A DNA stretch of 24,626 bases from Comamonadaceae bacterium (GCA_947374535.1 CANCCJ010000034.1:1-24626), one strand, 5' to 3'; shown: positions 17,924 through 24,626, counted from the stretch's first letter. Translations and numbers: made by a program. Notes: a model not told the origin generated them from the sequence alone.

Positions 17924-19848
17924 TTGCTAAGCCACATGGCTGAGTAAGGTGGGAGCTGCAAACTGTGAAGGTCAATGGCTTCACCAGAAATTAAATCAGT
18001 TCCGATCGTCATGCAATTTTGCGTGATAGCAGGTGTGGGGTTCAAGTTGATTGCTTCACAGGAGAAGTTGAATAAGCCCAATACGCTGGTGCCGCGTTTG
18101 AGTCCAAGCACTTTGCTTGAGCCCGTGTCCCAGAGAGTCAGTGGGTGTTTATCATTCAAGCTCGCATGCTGCTTCTTGACTTGGACGAAAGCACACAAAG
18201 CTGAAAAGATTTGCCCTTGTGTAGTTTGCAAATCGTGTCGCTTCGCAAAGCCAGCTTCATCGAACTGAGGACGGTGCAACTCGCGGCCATCTGGCCCTTG
18301 TCGTTGCGCGATTTCTTGTGCAGACGTATTGCCTTGACCCCACTCATCACCCATGTAAATAAGAGGCAACCCGCCCACAAACAGAGAAAGTGATTGCATC
18401 ATCACCAAGCGTGACTTGGCAGCCTCAACTTCTTGCGGTGTTTGAGCCGAAGTCAATCCCACCAAAGCAGCAGCCATGCCGTTGGTGCCATGCACCACGT
18501 TCGGATCACTGGCTTGAAAGGATGCGCCCTGCGCGTAGCTACCCGGCACCGTGCCTGCAAAGAACTGGGAGGCGTGTAGCAACCTCGCGCTTTGGTCTGG
18601 GCCACGTGCGTCTAACTCAGGGCGTAACACGTTCCAACCAATGTCATCGTGGCAGCGAACGTATGTCATCCATGCACAACCATCGGGCAACTCGGGTGTA
18701 TGTGAAAGAACGTCTTGAATGATTTGCGTGTTTTCTTCCGCTAGAGCCACCCAACTCGCCGACATGAGACTGGAGTGATAGGCCACGTGACATTCAGGGC
18801 CTTGTGTGTCGCCCAAGCCAAAGTAAGGTGGCAAGTCTTGCGTGGGCATGATGGCCTCGGCCTTCAGCAAGACACCTGGGGCAGCAAGGTTGGTTAAACA
18901 CCGCAAGGCTTGGAGAATCCAATGCACTTCGGGTTGGTTCATGCAGTTTGTGCCTGGGCGCTTCCACAAGAAGCCTGTGGAATCCAAGCGAAAAGCTTCC
19001 ACGCCTTGGTTGGCCAATTGCAGCAACGACTTACTCATCTCTGCAAACACAGCCGGTTGGGTGTAGTTCAAATCCCATTGGTAGGGGTAGAACGTGGTCC
19101 AAGCCCATGCGTTCACTTCGGGAATGAATGTGAAGTTGCCGGGGGCGGTGTTGGGAAAGATTTGAATTAAATTCTTCTCGTGTGAAGCTACTTCTTCGGG
19201 GCTATGAGCCCAGTGGAAATAGGACTGATAGTGCTTGTCTCCAGCGCGAGCCTTCAAGGCCCATTCGTGTTCGTGCGACACGTGGTTCAGCACAAAGTCG
19301 CTGCACAGGCTTATGCCTGCAGCGCGCAACTCCTTGGTCAGTTGCTGCAAGTCTTGGTTATTGCCAAGCCTAGGGTCAACTTCGTCGTAGCTTGCGACTG
19401 CAAACCCACCATCGTTCGGTGGTGTGCCTGGCTTTAAAAAAGGCAACAAATGTAGGTAGGTCACACCCAAATCTTGAAGATGAGGAATGCGATGGCGCAC
19501 GCCAGATAAGTTGCCCGCAAATTTGTCGGTGTAGGCGCAGTAACCCAAGGATCCCTGAAGATGCCAATTGGGTTGTGACGCACGCTGTATGTCTAATGCC
19601 CACAAATCATCAGGGCGAGCCAGCGCGAGTTTTACGGACTGAATGACCAATTGATTCAGCCAGTCAGCGAAATTTTCAGTGCAGCCATACATGCGAGATA
19701 ACCTGTCGCACAAAACAGGAAACTCGGTGTGCAAACGTTCGCGTAAAACTGAGGCGCGAGCGGCAGGGGCGTTGTCAAGCAGCTCGGTTATGAGAGCTGG
19801 AAGATGGGCCTGTCCGGATACGACGTGGCGATCTTCGATGAGGGACAT
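17920..19848 (-). CDS. Amylosucrase / sucrose hydrolase, GH13 subfamily 4
   Basis: A 642-residue alpha-amylase-superfamily enzyme acting on sucrose. It has the amylosucrase layout: an N-terminal helical domain (about 1-85), the (beta/alpha)8 barrel with inserted loops, and a C-terminal beta domain. Catalytic residues by motif are Asp 289 in EAFRLDSTGFLWK (nucleophile), Glu 331 in LLKAEAI (acid/base) and His-Asp 400-401 in RCHDDIGW (transition-state stabiliser). DFVLNHVSHEHEWA gives the subsite -1 histidine. No signal peptide is visible, so it is cytoplasmic. Start: an in-frame GTG at 19857 and ATG at 19848 compete, neither with a good ribosome binding site; I took the ATG. Arginines that line the glucan acceptor sites of the Neisseria enzyme appear replaced, so hydrolysis may dominate over glucan synthesis. 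Confidence 0.92.
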   Translation of the reverse strand: MSLIEDRHVVSGQAHLPALITELLDNAPAARASVLRERLHTEFPVLCDRLSRMYGCTENFADWLNQLVIQSVKLALARPDDLWALDIQRASQPNWHLQGSLGYCAYTDKFAGNLSGVRHRIPHLQDLGVTYLHLLPFLKPGTPPNDGGFAVASYDEVDPRLGNNQDLQQLTKELRAAGISLCSDFVLNHVSHEHEWALKARAGDKHYQSYFHWAHSPEEVASHEKNLIQIFPNTAPGNFTFIPEVNAWAWTTFYPYQWDLNYTQPAVFAEMSKSLLQLANQGVEAFRLDSTGFLWKRPGTNCMNQPEVHWILQALRCLTNLAAPGVLLKAEAIMPTQDLPPYFGLGDTQGPECHVAYHSSLMSASWVALAEENTQIIQDVLSHTPELPDGCAWMTYVRCHDDIGWNVLRPELDARGPDQSARLLHASQFFAGTVPGSYAQGASFQASDPNVVHGTNGMAAALVGLTSAQTPQEVEAAKSRLVMMQSLSLFVGGLPLIYMGDEWGQGNTSAQEIAQRQGPDGRELHRPQFDEAGFAKRHDLQTTQGQIFSALCAFVQVKKQHASLNDKHPLTLWDTGSSKVLGLKRGTSVLGLFNFSCEAINLNPTPAITQNCMTIGTDLISGEAIDLHSLQLPPYSAMWLSK

Positions 19849-19872
19849 AGTGTTCACAATTCAATAAGGTAT

Positions 19873-19897
19873 GTGCCGAGCCTTTTGGGCAAGGCAC
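19873..19897 (-). repeat. Inverted repeat just upstream of the GH13 gene
   Basis: GTGCC (19873-19877) pairs with GGCAC (19893-19897), with an inner GCC/GGC pairing around a TTTTG loop and a small symmetric internal loop. It lies about 25 bases before the amylosucrase-type start and after the stronger hairpin that follows the receptor gene. It may shield or position the 5' end of a processed message. There is no U-run on the minus strand. Confidence 0.45.
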
Positions 19898-19912
19898 AGT
19901 TGGTCTTCAAGT

Positions 19913-19946
19913 AAAAGCACCTAAGTCGCTGACGCAACTTAGGTGC
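19913..19946 (-). terminator. Perfect-stem hairpin after the TonB-dependent receptor gene
   Basis: GCACCTAAGT and ACTTAGGTGC (19946-19937 and 19926-19917 on the minus strand) form a perfect 10-bp stem with a ten-base loop, followed by TTTT (19916-19913) then ACTT. It begins about ten bases after the receptor stop. As an intrinsic terminator it is moderate, because the U-run is only four. It probably lets part of transcription through to the enzyme, transporter and kinase genes, giving more receptor than cytoplasmic enzyme. Confidence 0.75.
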
Positions 19947-19956
19947 TGATTGAGTT

Positions 19957-22182
19957 TTAGAACTCGTACTTCAAAGTTGCCTTGGCGCTACGACCTGCCA
20001 ATGCACGAGCGGCGTGACCGTCGCTTTCAACTTCAGTGAATGCCAATTTGTTGAACGCGTTGTTGACGCTGACGATGGCAGAGGTTTGTTTGTTGATGCG
20101 GTAATTAGCAAACAAGTTTGTGATCACGTAACCGTCCATGGTGATGGTGTTGGCATCATCACCATATGACTTGCTCGATCCAACAAACGCGGCTCCATAT
20201 TCCAAGTCGCCTGTGCGATATGAGGGAGTCAATGCGTACATCAGGTCAGCTTGACGACGAGGCTTCTTGCCTACTTCTGCAGCTGTCAATGAACTCTTGA
20301 TCTTTGCATCTGTGATGGTTGCACCAGCACTCAAGCGGAATGCGCCGGAGCGATAACCCGCCTCAAGTTCAAAGCCTTTAGCGTCGTAGCTATTGGTGGT
20401 GAACTTTTGTGTTGTTGCCTCATAGTTTGACTCGTCAGTTTGAGCCATGAAGAATGAGCCAAATACACTCAAGTTGCCTTCGCGGTGCTTCACACCAAGC
20501 TCTTGTTGTTTAAGGCGGTTGAACGAAACGGGCTTGCTGCCATTCAGTGCACCAGCGGTACCGTACAGCAGACGGTCGGCGGCGAAGTTGTAACCATCAC
20601 TGATGCGAGCGAAGATGGCCGTATCTTTGGTCAATGCGTAGTTAGCACCACCAGAATACGACAACTTGCTTTGCTTGTAGTTCACAGTGTCAGCAGAGCT
20701 GGGATCCCACGTTGCTGCCGACAGCGATGTTGGGTTTGTAGGTGTCGTTCCTTTGAATGTTTGACCTGTTGCAGACATGTCGTTTTGTCGGACGCTACCT
20801 TCGACCGTCAACTTCTCTTTTTCCCAGCTCAATGCAGCGTATGGTGCTGTCACGTTGTACTTCACGTCATATGTGCGTGAGCAACAGCCGCCCCATGTAT
20901 TCCAACCACTTGATACAGGTGCTGACCATGAACCGTTTGTGCCAACGGTGTATTGGTTCCAGAACCACGTTTGGCCTAGATTTTGTGATCCTGTAAACAG
21001 ACCACCGGTGAACACAGACTTGCCACCGTTCATGTCAAATGATTTGGATGCTTTCAAATCGTTAAACATGTTGTCCATGTTGTCCAATGACGTATTGAAC
21101 ATGGTGCCAGTAAATGTATTGCCCCCGTTGCCGTTGTCAGCTGGGAACATGCCTACAAAACGACCACCGTTAGTGCTCTTACGCATTCTTTCTTCAACGG
21201 TCCAACCATCTTCCAAATTCAATTTAGCTTCCAAACCAATGGATCGGCTTGTCACGTGCAAGCCGTCCGCTGGATTGGTTGTGACTTGATTGCCATTGCG
21301 ATCAATGGTTGTATCGCGTGTGATATTTGGGTTGATGAAAAATGCGTTGCGTGGGTCAACGCCAGGAAGTGTCTGAATACTTCCGTTAGTTACTTTCGTT
21401 GGAACGGGCAAGATAGTTGGCGTTTTATCATCCAAATTTTTGAAGCTCACACGGACGTAGCTACCTTTGTCCAATTCTTTGGTGACGCTTGCTTTGAATT
21501 GGCCGCCGTCTTGTGAGTCGAATCCAGTTTTAAAAGGACCGCCTTCACCTTGGCGTGTGAAACCACCCATGTTGAAGTAAGTGTCTGCGCCCATGGCGCT
21601 GCCGAAATTGAAGTCGTAACGATTCAGACGTGAACCCAAACCTGTTGTCACACCCACTGCATTGCCGACATCGCGACCTGCTTTGCTAACAAAGTTGACG
21701 ATGGCACCAGGCGCATTGCTCGCCAGTGTTGATGCACTACCACCACGAACAACTTCAACACGATCTGTCGTGAAGTCTGTGCGCATGAATTGGTCAGGTG
21801 TACCAAAGGCAATATCACCGAACAATAAGATGGGTAATCCATCTTCTTGCAACTGCACGTAACGGCTACCGCCTGCTGACACAGGGGCGCCACGTACGGT
21901 GATGTTTGCGTTACCTTCGCCGCCCGATGATTCGGCACGAATACCAGGGACCGAGCGCAAAATTTCAGCCGCGCTGGTTGCGCCGCTGCGCATGATGGCC
22001 TCTTCACCTACTGAGGTCACAGAGTCACTTGATTTCATCTTTGTACGGCCTGTCGGTGAGGCAGTTACAACGACTTCATCAAGGTTTAAGTTTTGTGCAT
22101 AAACCGCGCCGATTTGCATGGCAGCCAAAGAGGCCGCTACTGCAATCGTTTTAGGACTGATTGTTTTCTTGTTTGTTTTCAC
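19957..22182 (-). CDS. TonB-dependent outer-membrane receptor, probable sucrose receptor (SuxA-like)
   Basis: A 741-residue receptor. Signal peptide at 1-29 (basic start, hydrophobic AVAASLAAMQIGAVYA), TonB box LDEVVVT at 34-40, plug domain to about 180 (ITVRGAPV, VEVVRGGSAST, PGAIVNFVSK), then a beta-barrel ending LKYEF with the terminal aromatic residue. The GTG at 22182 was chosen since AAAGGAG lies six bases upstream and it begins the signal peptide; an upstream in-frame extension to 22239 has no ribosome binding site. Sucrose is inferred from the three downstream genes, as in the Xanthomonas sux locus. Adjacent cysteines 433-434 in a WGGCCSR loop are unusual for a barrel. It would draw energy from the divergent tonB-exbB-exbD-exbD genes. 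Confidence 0.9.
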   Translation of the reverse strand: MKTNKKTISPKTIAVAASLAAMQIGAVYAQNLNLDEVVVTASPTGRTKMKSSDSVTSVGEEAIMRSGATSAAEILRSVPGIRAESSGGEGNANITVRGAPVSAGGSRYVQLQEDGLPILLFGDIAFGTPDQFMRTDFTTDRVEVVRGGSASTLASNAPGAIVNFVSKAGRDVGNAVGVTTGLGSRLNRYDFNFGSAMGADTYFNMGGFTRQGEGGPFKTGFDSQDGGQFKASVTKELDKGSYVRVSFKNLDDKTPTILPVPTKVTNGSIQTLPGVDPRNAFFINPNITRDTTIDRNGNQVTTNPADGLHVTSRSIGLEAKLNLEDGWTVEERMRKSTNGGRFVGMFPADNGNGGNTFTGTMFNTSLDNMDNMFNDLKASKSFDMNGGKSVFTGGLFTGSQNLGQTWFWNQYTVGTNGSWSAPVSSGWNTWGGCCSRTYDVKYNVTAPYAALSWEKEKLTVEGSVRQNDMSATGQTFKGTTPTNPTSLSAATWDPSSADTVNYKQSKLSYSGGANYALTKDTAIFARISDGYNFAADRLLYGTAGALNGSKPVSFNRLKQQELGVKHREGNLSVFGSFFMAQTDESNYEATTQKFTTNSYDAKGFELEAGYRSGAFRLSAGATITDAKIKSSLTAAEVGKKPRRQADLMYALTPSYRTGDLEYGAAFVGSSKSYGDDANTITMDGYVITNLFANYRINKQTSAIVSVNNAFNKLAFTEVESDGHAARALAGRSAKATLKYEF

Positions 22183-22188
22183 AAACGT

Positions 22189-22195
22189 CTCCTTT
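22189..22195 (-). promoter_or_regulatory. Ribosome binding site of the receptor gene
   Basis: AAAGGAG on the minus strand, six bases before the GTG at 22182. It decides the start of the TonB-dependent receptor and removes a 19-residue extension from the simple longest frame. Confidence 0.8.
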
Positions 22196-22303
22196 ACAAG
22201 TTGATATAGCTCCAGATTCACAGCGTTTTTCATGCTCACTGGAGGAGTGACTCTTTGTCGTGCCTTGGATGCATTGCAATGAGTGGACGTATTTTGATTT
22301 CAA

Positions 22304-22319
22304 TTGCAATCGTTTGCAA
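22304..22319 (-). promoter_or_regulatory. LacI-family operator, copy 1
   Basis: TTGCAATCGTTTGCAA on the + strand; on the minus strand it reads TTGCAAACGATTGCAA. It is a near-perfect dyad with central CG and the AANCGNTT core typical of LacI/PurR-family operators. It lies about 120 bases upstream of the receptor start. The exact reverse complement occurs at 22504-22519. Confidence 0.75.
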
Positions 22320-22376
22320 TAAATGAACATGGTTTTTCATCTTAAACTTTTCAGTCAATTTCTGACAATCGCTTTT

Positions 22377-22419
22377 AAGTCCTTGAAATATTTCAATTAA
22401 TTCAATGAAATCAGGACTT
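22377..22419. repeat. Nested inverted repeats midway between the operators
   Basis: AAGTCCT (22377-22383) pairs with AGGACTT (22413-22419). Inside is a perfect 14-bp palindrome, TTGAAATATTTCAA (22383-22396). The structure has no U-run and no CG centre, so it is neither a clear terminator nor a LacI-type site. It may bind another regulator or a bending protein. Confidence 0.5.
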
Positions 22420-22503
22420 TCCCTAGTGTCACAGGCATGCAACAAATTATTTTTTCATCCTAGGGTTTACACCTGTAGCGATTGATTTTTCATGAATTTA
22501 GAA

Positions 22504-22519
22504 TTGCAAACGATTGCAA
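22504..22519 (+). promoter_or_regulatory. LacI-family operator, copy 2
   Basis: TTGCAAACGATTGCAA, the exact reverse complement of the copy at 22304-22319, with the same CG centre. It starts 65 bases before the tonB ATG and touches a possible -10 (TAGAAT, 22499-22504), a position suited to repression. Confidence 0.75.
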
Positions 22520-22552
22520 AGAGGTCTGCCTCGTTTTGCAGTTAAAGATAAC

Positions 22553-22558
22553 AAGGAG
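22553..22558 (+). promoter_or_regulatory. Ribosome binding site of tonB
   Basis: AAGGAG ten bases before ATG 22569. It fixes the tonB start and excludes the longer frame opening at 22482. Confidence 0.75.
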
Positions 22559-22568
22559 CCAAACACAC

Positions 22569-23159
22569 ATGAAAGACTACGCCAGTCAACAACGCAATCC
22601 GGGCAAGCATGTCGTCGGGTTGGGTCTGGTGGTTTTGTTACACATCATCTTGTTTTGGGCGATCAGTTCTGGCCTTGCCAAGAAGTTCGTCAAAGTAATC
22701 AAGGGGCCAGTTGAGGCTCAGTTGATTGAGGATGCAAAACCTGACATTCCACCGCCACCACCACCGCCTCCCCAAAAGAGTGCGCCACCGCCGCCGCCTG
22801 ACTACGTGCCACCTGTGGATATTGCAGTCAATGCAACAGCAGGTGCCAATGCCATTGGCGCAGTGTCTGCGGCCCCTGTGCGAACAGCACCAGTCATCAA
22901 TGCATCAGCAAGTTGCCCTAAACCTGAATACCCAAGCGCATCACGTCGCAATGAAGAAGAGGGCACGGTGCAGTTGCGTTTCTTGATTGGTGCGGAAGGA
23001 CAAGTTCTGGAGTCGCAGGTCGAGAAGAGCTCTGGCTTCACACGACTAGATGAGGCAGCACGTATGGCCCTGTCGCGATGCCAGTTCAAGCCAGGAATGC
23101 TCAACGGCAAGCCCGAGCAAAGCTGGGCAAACATGAAATACACGTGGCGCTTGGAATAA
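22569..23159 (+). CDS. tonB: TonB energy-transducing protein
   Basis: A 196-residue TonB. The N-terminal signal anchor is at about 15-36, with a histidine at 25 in the position of the functional TonB anchor histidine. A proline-rich periplasmic spacer covers 57-82 (runs of eight and five prolines), and the C-terminal TonB domain covers about 114-196 (PEYPSASRRNEEEGTVQLRF ... FKPGMLNGK). It spans the periplasm and passes inner-membrane proton-motive energy to TonB-dependent receptors. It is the first gene of the + strand unit divergent from the receptor, so it is probably dedicated to it. Two cysteines (116 and 171) lie in the C-terminal domain. Confidence 0.93.
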   Translation: MKDYASQQRNPGKHVVGLGLVVLLHIILFWAISSGLAKKFVKVIKGPVEAQLIEDAKPDIPPPPPPPPQKSAPPPPPDYVPPVDIAVNATAGANAIGAVSAAPVRTAPVINASASCPKPEYPSASRRNEEEGTVQLRFLIGAEGQVLESQVEKSSGFTRLDEAARMALSRCQFKPGMLNGKPEQSWANMKYTWRLE

Positions 23160-23213
23160 GCGACATCTTTTAAACAAACGATACAAACGGATTTTCCCAA
23201 GGAGTCATTCATC

Positions 23214-24053
23214 ATGATTAAACAACTCAAAACTCTCGCGCTGAGCGCTGGCCTAGTTGCAGGCTTGCTGTTTGGCTTGGTTGGTCAAGCACAAGCGGCC
23301 AAGGACAAGGCACCAGCTGCAGCCGAATTAGCAGCACCTACACAAGTGGCCGAAGCTGCACCTGTTGCATCTCCTGCTCCAGTAGCTCAGGCGGGTGAAG
23401 AAAACCCTTACGGCTTAGGCGCTCTGTGGGCGCAAGGCGACGTTGTTGCCAAAGGCACATTGCTGATCTTGGTCATCATGAGCATGGGCAGCTGGTATGT
23501 GATTTTCACGAAGTATTTTGAGCAAGCCAAGATTGGCCGTTTCGCCAAAGCAGCACAAGACAGCTTCTGGACCGCTGGCAATGTGCGCCAAGGCGCCAAC
23601 ACATTGGCTGATGGCAGTCCATTTCGATTCATCGCCGAAAAAGGTCTGGAGGGTGCTAGCAAGCACACCGGCATGCTGGGTGCGATCAACTTCAACGACT
23701 GGGTGACCATGAGCATCCAACGCGCGATCAACAACGTGCAAAGCCGCATGCAAGATGGTTTGGCTTTGCTCGCGACCGTAGGCTCTACAGCGCCATTCGT
23801 TGGCTTGTTTGGCACGGTTTGGGGTATTTACAACGCCTTGGTCAAAATTGGTATGTCTGGTCAAGCCAGTATCGACAAAGTTGCAGGCCCTGTGGGCGAA
23901 TCATTGATCATGACTGCTATTGGTTTGGCTGTGGCTGTGCCGGCGGTGTTGGGTTACAACTGGCTGGTGCGTCGCAACAAGTCGGCCATGGAAGACGTGA
24001 ACGCTTTCGGTTCCGACTTGCACTCTGTGCTGCTCGGCACCAACAACAAGTAA
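23214..24053 (+). CDS. exbB: ExbB, MotA/TolQ/ExbB proton channel family
   Basis: A 279-residue protein with a signal-peptide-like start (1-28, ending AQA), an Ala/Pro-rich periplasmic stretch (about 29-65) and three membrane segments (about 81-99, 183-209, 226-252). The ExbB core (LALLATVGSTAPFVGLFGTVWGIYNAL and VGESLIMTAIGLAVAVPAVLGYN) is clear. The extended cleaved N-terminus is the long ExbB form of pseudomonads and many betaproteobacteria, not the short E. coli form. It forms the stator channel with ExbD that energises TonB. AAGGAG precedes the ATG. It lies 54 bases after tonB and 15 before exbD. Confidence 0.95.
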   Translation: MIKQLKTLALSAGLVAGLLFGLVGQAQAAKDKAPAAAELAAPTQVAEAAPVASPAPVAQAGEENPYGLGALWAQGDVVAKGTLLILVIMSMGSWYVIFTKYFEQAKIGRFAKAAQDSFWTAGNVRQGANTLADGSPFRFIAEKGLEGASKHTGMLGAINFNDWVTMSIQRAINNVQSRMQDGLALLATVGSTAPFVGLFGTVWGIYNALVKIGMSGQASIDKVAGPVGESLIMTAIGLAVAVPAVLGYNWLVRRNKSAMEDVNAFGSDLHSVLLGTNNK

Positions 24054-24068
24054 TTAGGAGTCACCATC

Positions 24069-24482
24069 ATGGCGATGAATGTTGGATCGGATGGGGATGA
24101 CGAGACCATCAGCGCGATCAACACCACCCCCCTAGTGGACGTGATGTTGGTGTTGCTGATCATCTTCTTGATCACCATCCCCGTGGTGACAACGTCGGTG
24201 AAGGTGGATCTCCCTAAAGAGAAAAACTTAATCCGCGAAACCAAACCAGAGAATGTGATTATTTCTGTGAACGCTGCAGGCAAGATTTATCTGTACGACA
24301 CCCCGATCAAGAACTCGACTGACTTGCTTGACCGCATGAAAACATTTGCGATCAAAACCCCACAACCCGAGGTGCAAATTCGTGGTGATGCGCGCAGCGA
24401 TTTCGAGTCGGTGGGCCGTGTGATGTACGCAGTTCAGCGCGCTGGCATCACCAAGGTCGGTTTTATCACCGAACCTAACTGA
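24069..24482 (+). CDS. exbD: ExbD, first copy
   Basis: A 137-residue ExbD/TolR protein: short cytoplasmic tail, a single membrane segment (about 22-42) preceded by AINTTPLVDVMLVLLIIF with the proton-carrying aspartate near 24, then a periplasmic domain (VQIRGDARSDFESVGRVMYAVQRAGITKVGFIT). It pairs with ExbB to use the proton gradient for TonB. TAGGAG lies upstream of the ATG. A second exbD starts 15 bases downstream. Confidence 0.95.
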   Translation: MAMNVGSDGDDETISAINTTPLVDVMLVLLIIFLITIPVVTTSVKVDLPKEKNLIRETKPENVIISVNAAGKIYLYDTPIKNSTDLLDRMKTFAIKTPQPEVQIRGDARSDFESVGRVMYAVQRAGITKVGFITEPN

Positions 24483-24497
24483 TCTAAGGAGTCAAAC

Positions 24498-24626
24498 ATG
24501 GGAATGAATATAGGCCAAGGATCAGGTAGCGGTGAACCCGAGGTGATGATGGACATCAACACCACGCCGTTGATCGACGTGATGTTGGTGCTGTTGATCA
24601 TGCTGATCATCACCATCCCTGCGCAA
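24498..24626 (+). CDS. exbD: ExbD, second copy (cut by window end)
   Basis: Starting at ATG 24498, seven bases after AAGGAG, 43 residues are visible before the edge: a Gly/Ser-rich tail, then DINTTPLIDVMLVLLIMLII with the conserved aspartate near 27 and the start of the membrane segment. It is clearly ExbD/TolR family and distinct in sequence from the first copy, so it is an old paralogue, not a recent duplication. Tandem exbD genes after exbB are known in Xanthomonas and some betaproteobacteria. The periplasmic domain is outside the window. Confidence 0.9.
   Translation, partial: MGMNIGQGSGSGEPEVMMDINTTPLIDVMLVLLIMLIITIPAQ

Larger units (their letters stand above)
22183..22568. promoter_or_regulatory. 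Divergent regulatory region between the receptor and tonB
   Basis: This 386-bp AT-rich stretch has no convincing gene; a 29-codon upstream extension of tonB lacks a ribosome binding site. It contains two LacI-type operators 200 bp apart, nested inverted repeats between them, and by necessity promoters for both sides. On the right side TAGAAT (22499-22504) is a fair -10 touching the operator; its -35 is weak. No promoter can be fixed for the left side. Confidence 0.8.

Noticed and set aside
22466..22494. TTTACA as a -35 for tonB
   Set aside because: No acceptable -10 lies 16-18 bases downstream. The better -10 (TAGAAT at 22499) is too far from it, so the promoter is left unassigned.
22482..22568. 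N-terminal extension of tonB
   Set aside because: The extra 29 codons overlap the operator, lack a ribosome binding site and place a non-hydrophobic tail before the anchor. ATG 22569 has AAGGAG.
22740..22815. CCN-rich tract resembling a repeat
   Set aside because: It encodes the proline-rich spacer of TonB and is coding sequence, not an independent repeat or CRISPR-like element.

Overview
The window reads as chromosome of a betaproteobacterium. The gene complement (a HexR-led Entner-Doudoroff cluster, a LamB-type porin beside a sugar ABC importer, a TonB/ExbB/ExbD/ExbD set) and protein flavour suggest Burkholderiales, most likely Comamonadaceae. That placement is inference; no rRNA or marker gene is present. 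I saw no tRNA, rRNA, insertion sequence, phage gene or CRISPR array. Almost everything is coding, and the window is a carbohydrate uptake and central catabolism region.

Left part (1-4247, + strand): the tail of a probable sugar-binding protein, a LamB-type porin, a strong intrinsic terminator, two MalF/MalG-type permeases and a MalK/UgpC-type ATPase. This is one outer-membrane-to-cytoplasm sugar ABC import system, probably for glucose or a glucoside given the neighbours.

Middle (4299-15508, - strand): a tight eight-gene cluster read in the order hexR, zwf, pgl, edd, eda, pgi, glk, ppc. It holds the RpiR-type regulator HexR, the full route from glucose to pyruvate plus glyceraldehyde-3-phosphate by the Entner-Doudoroff pathway, and the anaplerotic enzyme PEP carboxylase. 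Four junctions are stop/start overlaps or a 3-base gap. A 17-bp inverted repeat sits directly upstream of hexR.

Right part (15607-22182, - strand): a sucrose unit read as TonB-dependent receptor, amylosucrase-family GH13 enzyme, SUT/GPH-like MFS transporter, PfkB-type fructokinase. Divergent from it (22569 to the window end, + strand) is tonB-exbB-exbD-exbD, the last gene cut by the window edge. The 386-bp divergent region holds two copies of a LacI-type operator, exact reverse complements of each other, with centres exactly 200 bp apart. A nested inverted repeat lies between them.

Taken together the genes describe a continuous path: sucrose crosses the outer membrane by the TonB receptor powered by its own TonB complex, crosses the inner membrane by the MFS carrier, and is split by the GH13 enzyme. 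The products are phosphorylated by Frk and Glk, and all flux passes through Pgi/Zwf/Pgl/Edd/Eda. The layout resembles the Xanthomonas sux locus fused to a HexR/Entner-Doudoroff operon. I see no wholly new class of system. The most noteworthy signals are the operator pair, the intercistronic hairpins, the loss of acceptor-site arginines in the amylosucrase-like enzyme, and the tight integration of the pathway.
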